This document shows positions 15,628 to 25,007 of a stretch of 64,000 nucleotides of DNA, in pieces. The stretch's first letter is position 1. Each line of letters opens with the position of its first letter. The stretch lies in contig NC_014217.1 in assembly GCF_000092925.1 (NCBI RefSeq), forward strand, positions 3,782,001 to 3,846,000, written 5' to 3'. Both the position numbers and the translations under genes were made by a program. The notes below the pieces were generated by a model. It searched no databases. It saw only the letters and a list, made by a program, of their open reading frames with translations, and was not told where the DNA came from. This DNA comes from Ancylobacter novellus DSM 506 (GTDB taxonomy: Bacteria > Pseudomonadota > Alphaproteobacteria > Rhizobiales > Xanthobacteraceae).

Positions 15628-17411
15628 GCCGCCTCTACGCCCTCGGCTTCCTCGCCCTCGCGGCGGTGCTCACCGCCGTGCCGCTCGCCTCGGACAACGA
15701 GTACGAGCTGCGGCTGTTCATGCTGTTCCTGATCTACGCGATCATCGCGGTCGGGCTGAACGTGCTGATCGGCCTCGCCGGCCTCGTCTCGCTCGGCCAG
15801 GCCGGGCTGTTCGCGCTCGGCTCCTACACCGGCGCGATCACCGCGACGCGGCTCGGCTTCGACATGGTCGGCGCCGGCCTCACCGCCGCGGTCGTCGCCG
15901 GCCTGTTCGGGGTGCTGCTGGCCTATCCGACCGTGCGGGTGCGCGGCGTCTATCTGGCGGTCGTCACCATCGCCTTCGGACTGATCGTCGAGAACGTCGC
16001 CATCGAATGGCAGTCGCTGACCGGCGGCACCACCGGGATCACCTCGATCCCCTCGCCAAACGTCTTCGGCCTGCGGCTGTCGGGCTATGCCTATTACGGC
16101 GTACTGGCGGTGTCGCTGTTCCTGCTGGTGGCGGCGGCGCACAATCTCAAGGGTTCGCGCTACGGCCGCGGCCTCATGGCGGTCGCGCAGAGCGAGACGG
16201 CGGCGCGCGCGCTCGGCCTCGACCCGACGGCCCTGCGCACCCTCGCCTTCGTCATCGCCGCGGTCACGGCGGGCGTCGCCGGCACCTATTATGCCTTCCT
16301 CAATTCCTACATCTCGCCGGACATCTTCACCTTCACCGACAGCATACGCTTCCTGCTGATGGTGATCCTCGGCGGCGCGGCCTCGACCTTCGGGCCGGTC
16401 ATCGGCGCCTACATCCTCACCTATCTTCCCGAATATCTTCAGGAATTCGCCGTCTGGCAGAAATTCGCCTATGGCGCGCTGCTGCTGATCGTCATGTTCG
16501 TGCTGCCGCGCGGCATCATGGGCTCGCTCGGCGCGCTGTGGAGCGGCCTGCGCCCCGCCGCGCGCGCCATCGCCGCCACCGACGCGCGGACGACGCTGGC
16601 GCGGGAGGCAAGCGAGCAGCGCGCCGAACTGGTCGCCCGCGACCTCACCGTGCGCTTCGGCGGCCTGACCGCGCTCTCCGAGGCCTCGCTGCGGGTGAAG
16701 CCGGGCGAGGTGCACGCGCTGATCGGCCCGAACGGCGCCGGCAAGTCCACCTTCATCAACACCATCTCCGGCTTCTACCGCCCGACCGCCGGTGCCTTCG
16801 AGCTCGACGGCCTCCAGCTCACCGGCATGGCCTCGCACGAGATCGCCCGCGCCGGCCTCGCCCGCACCTTCCAGAACACCGAGCTGTTCGGCGAGATGAC
16901 GGTTCTGGAGAACGTCATGGTCGGCGGCCAGCAGCGCCTGCGCTACGGCGTCCTCGCCTCGATCCTGCGCACGCCGGCCATGCGCCGCGAGGAGACGCAT
17001 TGCCGGCAGGCGGCGATCGGCCTGCTCGCCTTCGTCGGCCTCGAAGACTACGCCTACGAGGAGGCGCGCTTCCTGCCCTTCGGCCTGCAGCGCCGGCTGG
17101 AGATCGCCCGCGCGCTGGCCGCCAATCCCCGCCTGCTGCTGCTCGACGAGCCGGCCGCGGGACTGACGACGCAGGAGATCGACGATCTCGAGGCGATGAT
17201 CCGCCGCATCGCCGATCTCGGCATCAGCGTCCTGCTCATCGAGCACCATGTCGAGCTGATCATGGCGGTGGCCGACACCGTGACCGTGCTCGACTACGGG
17301 CAGGTCATCGCCAGCGCCACGCCCGCAGCGGTGCAGGCCGATCCGCGCGTCATCGAGGCCTATTTCGGCACGTCCGGCGCGACCCATGCGCCTGTGGAGG
17401 TGCCGGCATGA
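15624..17411 (+). CDS. Fused LivM-type permease and LivG-type ATPase
   Basis: One 595-residue protein joins two subunits that are often separate. Residues 1 to about 300 form a LivM-like permease (IAVGLNVLIGLAGLVSLGQAG; GRGLMAVAQSETAARALG coupling loop). After a linker, residues about 325-595 form a LivG-like ATPase with Walker A GPNGAGKST, Walker B LLLLDEPAAGL and the His-loop LLIEHHVELI. The signature segment reads LPFGLQRRLEIARAL, where LivG proteins usually have a xxYGQQRRLEIAR pattern, a mild deviation. Start ATG overlaps the upstream stop and the stop overlaps the next start. Such M-G fusions are known in Hyphomicrobiales. Confidence 0.9.
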   Translation: MSRLYALGFLALAAVLTAVPLASDNEYELRLFMLFLIYAIIAVGLNVLIGLAGLVSLGQAGLFALGSYTGAITATRLGFDMVGAGLTAAVVAGLFGVLLAYPTVRVRGVYLAVVTIAFGLIVENVAIEWQSLTGGTTGITSIPSPNVFGLRLSGYAYYGVLAVSLFLLVAAAHNLKGSRYGRGLMAVAQSETAARALGLDPTALRTLAFVIAAVTAGVAGTYYAFLNSYISPDIFTFTDSIRFLLMVILGGAASTFGPVIGAYILTYLPEYLQEFAVWQKFAYGALLLIVMFVLPRGIMGSLGALWSGLRPAARAIAATDARTTLAREASEQRAELVARDLTVRFGGLTALSEASLRVKPGEVHALIGPNGAGKSTFINTISGFYRPTAGAFELDGLQLTGMASHEIARAGLARTFQNTELFGEMTVLENVMVGGQQRLRYGVLASILRTPAMRREETHCRQAAIGLLAFVGLEDYAYEEARFLPFGLQRRLEIARALAANPRLLLLDEPAAGLTTQEIDDLEAMIRRIADLGISVLLIEHHVELIMAVADTVTVLDYGQVIASATPAAVQADPRVIEAYFGTSGATHAPVEVPA

Positions 17412-18154
17412 GCGCGACGGGCGCAATCCTCCTCGACATCCGCAGCCTCGAGCTGCGCTACGGCGCCGCCGTGGCAGTGCGCGACATCTCGCTCAGCGTG
17501 AAGCCGGGCCAGCTCGTCGCCGTCATCGGCAATAACGGCGCGGGCAAGTCCTCGCTGCTGCGCGGCGCCACCGGGCTGGTCCGCCCGGCCGGCGGGCAGG
17601 TGTTCTTCCGCGGTGCCGACACGACGCTGATGCCGGCCCACCGCAAGGTGCGGCAGGGGCTGGTCATGGTGCCGGAGGGCCGGCTGCTGTTCCCCGACCA
17701 GAGCGTCGAGGACAATCTGATCCTCGGCGCCTATGCGCATGGCGGACTGAAGGGCGCCCGCGCGCGGCAGACCTTCGAGCGCGTGCTGACGCTGTTCCCG
17801 CGCCTGAAGGAGCGCCTCGCCCAGCAGGCCGGCTCCATGTCCGGCGGCGAGCAGCAGATGCTCGCCATCGCCCGCGCGCTGATGGCCGAGCCGGAGCTTC
17901 TCGTCATCGACGAGCTCTCGCTCGGCCTGGCGCCGAAGATCGTCGACCAGCTGATGGGCGTGCTCGCCGAGCTCAATGAAGGCGGCCTCGCCATCCTGCT
18001 GGTCGAGCAGTTGGCGGCGCACGCGCTCGCCATCGCCGACCACGCCTACGTCATCGCCAATGGCCGCGTCGTGCGGCAGGGGCCGAGCACAGAGATCGCG
18101 CGCGACCCCGAGGTGATGGAGTCGTTCCTCGGAAAGAAGAAAGCCGCTTCCTGA
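17408..18154 (+). CDS. Liv-type ABC transporter ATP-binding protein (LivF-like)
   Basis: A 248-residue ATPase with Walker A GNNGAGKSS, signature MSGGEQQMLAIARAL, Walker B LLVIDELSLGLAP and the LivF-typical C-terminus. The second base of Walker A (N instead of P) and DELSLGLAP are normal LivF features. It completes the transporter with the fused permease/ATPase as the other nucleotide-binding half. Its ATG overlaps the preceding stop. A 7-bp GC-rich hairpin (18155-18172) follows the stop, before the cyclase gene. Confidence 0.92.
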   Translation: MSATGAILLDIRSLELRYGAAVAVRDISLSVKPGQLVAVIGNNGAGKSSLLRGATGLVRPAGGQVFFRGADTTLMPAHRKVRQGLVMVPEGRLLFPDQSVEDNLILGAYAHGGLKGARARQTFERVLTLFPRLKERLAQQAGSMSGGEQQMLAIARALMAEPELLVIDELSLGLAPKIVDQLMGVLAELNEGGLAILLVEQLAAHALAIADHAYVIANGRVVRQGPSTEIARDPEVMESFLGKKKAAS

Positions 18155-18210
18155 GCGCGCCCTGCGGCGCGCCCTCATCCCATCGTGCCATCAACGTGCA
18201 AGGAGTGACC

Positions 18211-18906
18211 ATGTCTCGCGTCGTCGACCTGAGCTTGCTCATCGAAGACAACATGCCGGCCCACAAGCTCTTCCAGCGGCCGGTCATCACCACCCATCTG
18301 AGCCATGAGAGCTCCAAGGCGTTCGGCCTGGGCGTGCCCGGCGACGCCATGACCTTCCAGACCAACTTCATCGCCATGATCGACCATGTCGGCACCCATG
18401 TGGACGCCTATCGCCACGTGAACCCGGACGGGGCGCCGGTCGACGAGATGCCGCTGGAGATGTTCATGGGCAAGGCCGTGTGCTTCGACCTGCGCCATAT
18501 CCCGGACCTCGGCGAGATCACCGTCGCCGACATGGAGGAAGCGGAGAAGAAGGCCGGCGTGAAGATCGACGGCCACATCGTCCTGCTCTGCACCGGCTTC
18601 CACCAGCGCAACTATCCCGGCCTCGATTCCGTCTGGAAGAACCCGCTGCTGACCGCCGAGGCGACGCGTTGGCTCCATGAGCGCGGATCGAAGATGCACG
18701 GCGTCGAGGGACCGTCCACCGACAAGCCGACCGACAACATCTTCGCCCAGCATCGCCTGTGCCGCGACCTCGGTATCAGCCACTGGGAATGGCTGGTCAA
18801 TCTGGAGGAGCTGGTCGGCAAGGGCGAGGTCCAGTTCTTCGGCGTGCCGCTGAAATTCAAGGGCGGCTCCGGCTCCCCGGTGCGTGCCTTCGCCCTCGTC
18901 GATTGA
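18211..18906 (+). CDS. Cyclase-family (kynurenine formamidase-like) metal hydrolase
   Basis: A 231-residue protein of the PF04199 cyclase family, which includes kynurenine formamidase and isatin hydrolase. The metal-binding motif HxGTHxD is present as DHVGTHVDAYRH at about residues 57-68. The ATG at 18211 follows AAGGAGTGACC. Members hydrolyse amides or cyclic amides using bound metal ions. It lies directly behind the Liv-type transporter and ahead of an amidase and a deaminase, so it probably acts on an imported amide or lactam. Substrate not deducible. Confidence 0.85.
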   Translation: MSRVVDLSLLIEDNMPAHKLFQRPVITTHLSHESSKAFGLGVPGDAMTFQTNFIAMIDHVGTHVDAYRHVNPDGAPVDEMPLEMFMGKAVCFDLRHIPDLGEITVADMEEAEKKAGVKIDGHIVLLCTGFHQRNYPGLDSVWKNPLLTAEATRWLHERGSKMHGVEGPSTDKPTDNIFAQHRLCRDLGISHWEWLVNLEELVGKGEVQFFGVPLKFKGGSGSPVRAFALVD

Positions 18907-18964
18907 CGCAAGGCGGCCGGGAGGCCTCGCCGCCCGGCCCGCTTCTTGCTGAGGAGCCGCGGCC

Positions 18965-20395
18965 ATGAGAACCCCCTTTGTCCGCATGGGTGCCCGCGAG
19001 GCGCGTGACCGCGTCGCGCGCCGGGAGCTTTCCCCGGTCGAGCTCACCCGCGCCGCCCTCGATACGGCCGCCGCCACGCAGGCGAGCCTCAACGCCTTCT
19101 TCCTCATCTTCGAGGAAGAGGCGATGGCGGCCGCGCGCGAGGCCGAAGCGACGGTGATGCGCGGCGAGACCCTCGGCCCGCTGCACGGAATCCCCTTCTC
19201 CGCCAAGGATTTGATGGCGGTGAGGGGCGCGCGCTACGCTTCCGGCTCGCGCGCCATGGCCGACAATGTCGCCAGCGTCGATGCGCCGGCGGTGGAGCGG
19301 GCGAAGGCGGCGGGCGCCATCCTCATCGGCAAGACCACGACCAGCGAGTTCGGCTGCAAGCCGGTCGGCGACAGCCCGCTCACCGGCATCACCCGCAATC
19401 CCTGGAACCTCGCCAAGACCCCCGGCGGCTCCAGCGCCGGCGCGGCGGCCTCGGTCGCCGCCGGCATCACGCCCTTCGCGCTCGGCACCGATGGCGGCGG
19501 CTCGATCCGCATCCCCTGCGCCTTCTCCGGCCTCGCCGGGCTGAAGGGGCAGTTCGGCCGCGTGCCGGTCTGGCCTACCTCGGCGACGCCGACGCTCGCC
19601 CATGTCGGGCCCATCGCCCGCGATATGGACGACGCCGCGCTGCTGTTCTCGGCCATCGCCGGCCATGACGCGCGCGACCCGTTCAGCGTCGCCGGCCCGG
19701 TGCCCGATGTCGAGGCGGCGGTGACGCAGCCCATCGAGGGCATGCGCATCGCCTGGAGCCCGACGCTCGGCTATGCCCGCCCCTCGCCCGAGGTGCTGCG
19801 CGTCACCAAGGCGGCGGTGGAGCGCCTGTCCGATCTCGGCGCCGTGGTGGAGGAGGTCGAGACCGTCTTCGAGACCGACCCCGCCGAACTCTGGATCGCC
19901 GAATTCTATGCCGGCGTCGGCACCCGCCTGCGCAGCGTGGTCGAGAACCAGCGCGACCTGCTCGATCCGTCCGTCGCCGTAGTGCTGGAAGCCGCGCTCG
20001 GGCAGGAGATGCGCGCCTATTACGAGACCGTCTTCGCTCGCTACGCGCTGCGCGAGGAGATGCGCCGTTTCTTCGAGCGCTATGACGCGCTCGTCTCTCC
20101 GGTGCTGCCGGTCTCCTCGCTCGACGCCGGGCTCGACATGCCCGCGCACCTCTCCGACCGCAACCTGGTGAGCTGGGTGTTCTACACCTACCCGTTCAAC
20201 CTCACCGGCCAGCCCGCCGCCGCCGTCTGCGCCGGCCTCGACGCGGACGGCATGCCGGTCGGCCTGCAGGTCGTCGGCCGCTCCCTCGGCGAGGCCGACG
20301 TGGTGCGCGTCGCCGCCGCCGTCGAGCGGATGCGGCCCGAAATCGATCTCATCCCGCCCTTCCCGCGCCAAACCCAGAGCGAGGTTCTCCAATGA
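18965..20395 (+). CDS. Amidase-signature family amidase
   Basis: A 476-residue amidase-signature enzyme. Catalytic Lys81 lies in GIPFSAKDLM, the cis-Ser segment GGSSAG at about 154-159, and the nucleophile Ser180 in GTDGGGSIRIP, so the Ser-cis-Ser-Lys triad is complete. It is related to GatA/AtzF-like hydrolases that cleave carboxamides or carbamoyl groups. Start ATG after GAGGAGCCGCG. Its stop overlaps the start of the deaminase gene (ATGA), a strong sign of joint production. No GatC/AtzG-type small partner gene is adjacent. Confidence 0.9.
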   Translation: MRTPFVRMGAREARDRVARRELSPVELTRAALDTAAATQASLNAFFLIFEEEAMAAAREAEATVMRGETLGPLHGIPFSAKDLMAVRGARYASGSRAMADNVASVDAPAVERAKAAGAILIGKTTTSEFGCKPVGDSPLTGITRNPWNLAKTPGGSSAGAAASVAAGITPFALGTDGGGSIRIPCAFSGLAGLKGQFGRVPVWPTSATPTLAHVGPIARDMDDAALLFSAIAGHDARDPFSVAGPVPDVEAAVTQPIEGMRIAWSPTLGYARPSPEVLRVTKAAVERLSDLGAVVEEVETVFETDPAELWIAEFYAGVGTRLRSVVENQRDLLDPSVAVVLEAALGQEMRAYYETVFARYALREEMRRFFERYDALVSPVLPVSSLDAGLDMPAHLSDRNLVSWVFYTYPFNLTGQPAAAVCAGLDADGMPVGLQVVGRSLGEADVVRVAAAVERMRPEIDLIPPFPRQTQSEVLQ

Positions 20396-20868
20396 GCACG
20401 CCCGAAGCCTTCATGCGCCGCGCCATCGAGATCAGCCGCGAGAAGATGCGTTCCGACGGCTCGGCGCCCTTCGGCTGCGTCATCGTCAAGGACGGGGTGA
20501 TCGTCGGCGAGGGCGTCAACAATGTCGTCAACAACCACGACGCCACCTCGCATGGCGAGGTCGAGGCGATCCGCGACGCCGGCCGCCGGCTCAAGAGCTG
20601 GGACCTCTCCGGCTGCGAGCTCTACACCACCTGCGAGCCCTGCGAGATGTGCGTCGCCTCGATGTTCTGGGCGAAGATTTCGCGGATGTACTACGCGAAC
20701 ACGCTGAAGGACTGCACCGAGATCGGCTTCGACCTCGAGCCGCTGAAGCAGATGGTTCGGTCCGAGGTGGAGCAGCGCACGCTTCCTGCCGAACGTCTTC
20801 TCGCCTCCGAAGCGCGCGAAGTGCTCGACGAATGGGCAGCCTCGCCCTCCTTCAACGCCTTCCAGTGA
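20392..20868 (+). CDS. Guanine-deaminase-like nucleobase deaminase
   Basis: A 158-residue zinc deaminase of the cytidine-deaminase superfamily, the size of Bacillus GuaD. Zinc site: HGEVEAI (His ligand and catalytic Glu) and CEPCEMC (two Cys ligands). A GuaD-like enzyme would deaminate guanine or a related aminated ring such as a triazine or pyrimidine. It is coupled to the upstream amidase by an ATGA overlap. tRNA adenosine deaminase (TadA) is an alternative for this fold, but HGEVEAIRDA and the catabolic operon context fit a nucleobase-type enzyme better. Confidence 0.82.
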   Translation: MSTPEAFMRRAIEISREKMRSDGSAPFGCVIVKDGVIVGEGVNNVVNNHDATSHGEVEAIRDAGRRLKSWDLSGCELYTTCEPCEMCVASMFWAKISRMYYANTLKDCTEIGFDLEPLKQMVRSEVEQRTLPAERLLASEAREVLDEWAASPSFNAFQ

Positions 20869-20947
20869 CGTGCCGACGCTTCGCCGCGCCGGCTGAGAAG
20901 GCTGGCAAGACCCCCCAATAAGAACCTTCCAGATGGAGCCATCGTCA

Positions 20948-22108
20948 ATGAACGAGTTCGACGGAAAGATAACGGACTTCCGCGCGCTGCTTCCCATGCT
21001 CAACCGCCGCCGCTTCCTGCAGGGCGCCAGCGCGCTCGCCGGCGCGGCCGCCGTCGGCGCCTCCAGCGCCCCGGAGCCCGCCTATGCGCAGGATAAGGTA
21101 CTGAACCTCTTGAGCTGGCCCGGCCATGGCGACCCGGCCTTCGTGAAGCCGTTCGAGGAGAAGTACGGCTGCAAGGTCGTCGCCAAGGAATATGTCGGCG
21201 GCGAGCCGATGCTGGCGCTGATGAACCAGTCGCCTCCCGGCTCCTTCGACGTGGTGCTGGCCGACGCCGAATACATCCACATGCTCAAGGAAGGCGGCTT
21301 CATCGACAAGATGGACCCGGCCGACTACCCGCTCGCCGACTACTGGCCGGACTTCCAGAAGTTCGCCCCGCACTGGGTGGGCGAGGACCTCTATTCGGTG
21401 CTCATCCGCTTCGGCTATCTCGGCATCGCCTACCGCACCGACATGCTCTCGGAAGCCGACGTGAAGTCTTACAAGGTGCTCTGGGATCCGAAGATCAAGG
21501 GCAAGGTCGGCTTCTTCGACTGGTACCTGCCGACCATGGGCTGCCTCAGCCTCTACAACGGCAACAAGCCGCCCTTCGACATCTCCGACGCCGCCTTCGA
21601 CAAGCTGAAGGAGACGATGTTCTCGCTGAAGCCGCAGGCCTCGGGCTTCTATTCCATGGCCGACCAGTTCTCCATGCTGACCAACGGCACCGCCGCGGCG
21701 ATCCCCGGCGTCGGCGACTGGGTCGTGCTGCTGCTGCAGAAGAACGGCGTGCCGGTTTCCGCCACCGTGCCGGACGAGGGCGGCATCCAGTGGACGGAAT
21801 CGATGTCCATCGTCTCGTCCTCGACCAAGAAGGACCTCGCCAAGGCCTTCATCCAGTACGCCTCCTCGCCGGAAGGCCAGGCGCGCTCGGCGCTGCTGCC
21901 CTCCTACTGGGCGTCCATCCCCAACAAGAAGGGCTGGGACATCCTCATCAAGGACCACGCCGCCGAGGCCAAGGCGCTGCGCCACACCTATGACGCGCGC
22001 AACGTCATGGACGAATACAAGGACGGCAAGATCTTCATCCGCCAGACGCCGGTGAAGCAGAGCATCGAGACCTGGAACGACGCCTGGTCCGAATTCAAGT
22101 CGATGTGA
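20948..22108 (+). CDS. PotD-type ABC transporter substrate-binding protein, Tat-exported
   Basis: About 386 residues. I chose the ATG at 20948 because GATGGAG lies about 10 bases upstream; an ATG at 20933 is in frame but lacks a site. A twin-arginine signal (NRRRFLQGAS) ends near PAYAQ. The mature part matches the spermidine/putrescine-type (SBP_bac_8) family: VLNLLSWPGHGDPAFVKPFEEKYG, GSFDVVLADAEYI. It starts a second complete ABC operon in the island. Ligands of this class are usually cationic or amine-containing; the actual ligand is unknown. Confidence 0.88.
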   Translation: MNEFDGKITDFRALLPMLNRRRFLQGASALAGAAAVGASSAPEPAYAQDKVLNLLSWPGHGDPAFVKPFEEKYGCKVVAKEYVGGEPMLALMNQSPPGSFDVVLADAEYIHMLKEGGFIDKMDPADYPLADYWPDFQKFAPHWVGEDLYSVLIRFGYLGIAYRTDMLSEADVKSYKVLWDPKIKGKVGFFDWYLPTMGCLSLYNGNKPPFDISDAAFDKLKETMFSLKPQASGFYSMADQFSMLTNGTAAAIPGVGDWVVLLLQKNGVPVSATVPDEGGIQWTESMSIVSSSTKKDLAKAFIQYASSPEGQARSALLPSYWASIPNKKGWDILIKDHAAEAKALRHTYDARNVMDEYKDGKIFIRQTPVKQSIETWNDAWSEFKSM

Positions 22109-22115
22109 GAAGCGG

Positions 22116-22142
22116 CCGGGTGGGGGCGCTGCCTCCGCCCGG
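22116..22142 (+). other. Intercistronic stem-loop after PotD-type gene
   Basis: A 12-bp stem (CCGGGTGGGGGC and GCCTCCGCCCGG) with a 3-base loop, with one G-U wobble and one mismatch, 7 bases after the stop codon. As in the Liv operon, it sits between binding protein and permease and probably raises binding-protein mRNA relative to the rest. Confidence 0.5.
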
Positions 22143-22177
22143 TCCTTGCCTGACCCGAATCAGCCTGCGAGCCGGCC

Positions 22178-23074
22178 ATGTCCGACGCCTCCCCCGTCCC
22201 GACGCTGCCGCCCTCCGCCTCGGCGAAGGCGAGCCGGCTACGCTTCGCCGCGTTCTGGAGCCTGCCGCCGCTTCTCTGGCAGCTGGCGTTCTTCGTCGTG
22301 CCGCTCGGCTTCCTCGTCGCCATGACCTTCTGGTCGGTGAAGAGCTTCCGGCTCACCCCGGACGCGACGCTGGCCAACTGGATCTTCATCCTCAACGCCG
22401 GCTTCTTCCGCAACGCCTACATCTACACCTTCTGGCTCGCCGGGCTGACGGCGCTGCTCGCCAGCTTCGTCGCCTTCCCGGCCTCCTACGCCATGGCGTT
22501 CCTGTTGAAGCCGGCGACGCGGCGCTTCCTCGTCTTCATGCTGGTGGTGCCGTTCTTCACCTCCTATCCCGTCCGCATCTACTCGACGCAGATCTTCTTC
22601 AGCCCGCAGGGGATCATCAATGCGGTGATCGAGCCGCTCGGCCTCGGCCCGGTCTCGGTGCTGAACAGCCCGACGGGCACGGTGGTCGGCTATCTCGTGC
22701 TCACCCTGCCGCTGGTCGTGCTGCTCCAGACCTTCGCGCTCGGCAACGTGCCGCGCACGCTCGTCGAGGCGGCGCACAATCTCGGCTGCGGGCGGCTGCG
22801 GACCATCCTCACCGTCATCGTGCCGTCCGCACGCGTCGGGCTGATCGTCGCCGCCACCTTCGCCTTCGTGCTGGCCTTCGGCGACTACGTCGCGCCGGTC
22901 TATCTCGGCGGCTCCAAGCCGCCGACGCTCTCCATCCTCATCGCCGACCAGGTGAAGTCCGGCAACAACTGGCCGCGCGCCTCGGTGGTCGCGGTGGTGA
23001 TGATCGTCACGCTGATCATCGTGATGACGGCGATGCTGGCGCTCGCCTATGGCCGCAAGGGAGCACGGCGATGA
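22178..23074 (+). CDS. PotB-type ABC transporter permease
   Basis: A 298-residue inner-membrane permease with six hydrophobic segments and the EAA coupling loop (EAAHNLGCGRLRTILTVIVP) near residue 202. Sequence such as PFFTSYPVRIYSTQIFF is typical of PotB-like subunits. The ATG is poorly preceded by a ribosome site. The stop overlaps the following permease start (ATGA). Confidence 0.9.
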   Translation: MSDASPVPTLPPSASAKASRLRFAAFWSLPPLLWQLAFFVVPLGFLVAMTFWSVKSFRLTPDATLANWIFILNAGFFRNAYIYTFWLAGLTALLASFVAFPASYAMAFLLKPATRRFLVFMLVVPFFTSYPVRIYSTQIFFSPQGIINAVIEPLGLGPVSVLNSPTGTVVGYLVLTLPLVVLLQTFALGNVPRTLVEAAHNLGCGRLRTILTVIVPSARVGLIVAATFAFVLAFGDYVAPVYLGGSKPPTLSILIADQVKSGNNWPRASVVAVVMIVTLIIVMTAMLALAYGRKGARR

Positions 23075-23874
23075 ACGCCTCGACCTCCCGCCGCGCGCTG
23101 CTGGTGCTCTACACCGCGCTGGTCTTCGTCTTCATCTTCGCGCCCATCGTCTCGACGGTGGTGTTCTCCTTCAACGCCGACCGCTTCCCCAGCCTGCCCT
23201 GGGGTGGCTTCAGCCTGCAATGGTACGAGGCGATCTTCGCCGATGCCTCCATCCAGCGCGGGCTGATGAACAGCCTGATCGTGGCGGTGGCGACCTCGGC
23301 CATCGCCACCTTCCTCGGCTTCGCCGCGGCCTATGTCGACTACCGCTACCGCTTCTTCGGCAAGATGGCCTACATCTCCATCGTCGCCCTGCCGCCGACC
23401 GTGCCGGTGGTCATACTCGGGGTGGCCATGCTGACCTTCGAGGGGCGCATCGGCCTCTCCGGCACGCTCACCGGCATCACCGTCGGCCATGTGGTGTTGG
23501 CTGCGCCCTTCGCCATGGCGCTGGTGCGCATGCGCCTCGCCGACCTCGATCCCGACATCGAGCGCGCGGCGTGGAATCTCGGCGCCACGCCCTGGGCGAC
23601 CATCACCGGCGTCGTCATCCCGTTCTGCCTGCCGGCGATCCTAGCCTCGGTGTTCCTGACCGCGGCGGTCTCCTTCGACGAGTTCATGATCGCCTGGTTC
23701 GTCTCAGGCGTGAACGAGACCCTCCCCGTGCGCGTGCTCGCCATGCTGCAGGGGCAAGTGAGCCCGCGCATCAACGCCATCGGCGCCCTCGTCTTCGCCG
23801 TCTCGATGACCCTGGTCGTCGCCGCCCAGATGCTTCTGGGGCGGAGCGGCCGCCGCAACGCCAAGGAAGCCTGA
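23071..23874 (+). CDS. PotC-type ABC transporter permease
   Basis: A 267-residue permease with six membrane spans and the coupling loop RAAWNLGATPWATITGVVIPF. It is the partner of the PotB-type subunit, whose stop codon it overlaps, and is followed after three bases by the ATPase gene. VSFDEFMIAWF near the C-terminus is typical of PotC. Confidence 0.9.
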   Translation: MNASTSRRALLVLYTALVFVFIFAPIVSTVVFSFNADRFPSLPWGGFSLQWYEAIFADASIQRGLMNSLIVAVATSAIATFLGFAAAYVDYRYRFFGKMAYISIVALPPTVPVVILGVAMLTFEGRIGLSGTLTGITVGHVVLAAPFAMALVRMRLADLDPDIERAAWNLGATPWATITGVVIPFCLPAILASVFLTAAVSFDEFMIAWFVSGVNETLPVRVLAMLQGQVSPRINAIGALVFAVSMTLVVAAQMLLGRSGRRNAKEA

Positions 23875-23877
23875 ACC

Positions 23878-24975
23878 ATGACGGGAGCCACCGCCGCGCC
23901 GATGCTGGAGATCGACCGCGTCGCCAAGCGCTATGGCGAGACCGTCGCGGTCGCCGACGTCTCCTTCACCATCGAGAAGGGCGAGTTCATCGCGCTGATG
24001 GGCCCTTCCGGCTGCGGCAAGACCACGACGCTGCGCATGATCGCCGGCCTCGATACGCCGAGCGAGGGCGAGATCCGCCTGTGGGGCCGGCGCATCAATG
24101 AGGACGCCCCCTGGGAGCGCGAGGCGCCGCTCGTCTGGCAGAACTACGCGCTATTCCCCTTCCTCTCGGTGGTGAAGAACGTCGAGTTCGGCCTCAAGCA
24201 GCGCGGCCTGCCGGCGGCCGACCGTCGCCGCAAGGCGATGGAATGGATGGAGCGGCTCGGCATCGCCGGCTTCGCCGATCGCGGCGTCGACCAGCTTTCC
24301 GGCGGCCAGCGCCAGCGCGTGGCGCTGGCCCGTGCCCTCGCGCTGGAGCCGGAGATGCTGCTGCTCGACGAGCCGCTCTCCGCGCTCGACCCGCATTTGC
24401 GGGTGCGCATGCAGGCGGAGCTGGTGCGCCTGCACCGCGAGCTCGGCATCACCTTCGTCTGCGTCACCCACAGCCATTCGGAAGCCTTCGCCATGGCCGA
24501 CCGCGTGGTGATCATGAGCGAGGGGCGGGTGCAGCAGATCGGCGCGCCGCGCGAGATCTACCGCCGCGCATCCAACCGCTTCGTCGCCGAGTTCGTCGGC
24601 GGCAACAATTTGTTCTCCGGCACGGCGTCCGATGCCGGCGAGGGTGTGGTGCGGGTGGAAGGCGCCTTCGGCAGCGCCCTCGCCCCGCGCCCGAGCGATT
24701 TCGAAATCCTCGACGGGCAGGCGGTGACGCTGGTCGTGGCCGCCGACCGCATCGACCTCGCGCCGGCGCCTTCCGGGACGGGGAACGAGGTCGAGGCGCG
24801 CGTCGTCACGCTCGAATTCGTCGGCTCCTCCGTCACCGTCTTCCTGGAGACCGCCGGCGGCGCCGAGCTGCGCGTCCAGCGCTCGCTGCACCAGATCGAG
24901 AACACGCCGCTCAGCCCGGGGCAGGCCGTCTTCGCCCGCTGGCCGCAGGCCGAGGGCTTCTTCCTGCCGGCCTGA
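23878..24975 (+). CDS. PotA-type ABC transporter ATP-binding protein
   Basis: A 365-residue ATPase with Walker A GPSGCGKT, signature [15 protein letters not shown], Walker [13 protein letters not shown], and a C-terminal TOBE regulatory domain from about residue 285 ([10 protein letters not shown] onward). AAGGAAG precedes the ATG three bases after the permease stop. It energises the Pot-type system. The amidohydrolase gene follows 32 bases later, so uptake and hydrolysis are probably co-transcribed. Confidence 0.92.
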   Translation: MTGATAAPMLEIDRVAKRYGETVAVADVSFTIEKGEFIALMGPSGCGKTTTLRMIAGLDTPSEGEIRLWGRRINEDAPWEREAPLVWQNYALFPFLSVVKNVEFGLKQRGLPAADRRRKAMEWMERLGIAGFADRGVDQLSGGQRQRVALARALALEPEMLLLDEPLSALDPHLRVRMQAELVRLHRELGITFVCVTHSHSEAFAMADRVVIMSEGRVQQIGAPREIYRRASNRFVAEFVGGNNLFSGTASDAGEGVVRVEGAFGSALAPRPSDFEILDGQAVTLVVAADRIDLAPAPSGTGNEVEARVVTLEFVGSSVTVFLETAGGAELRVQRSLHQIENTPLSPGQAVFARWPQAEGFFLPA

Positions 24976-25007
24976 CCACCCTTTCAGCCTTACTATGGAG
25001 TGACCCG

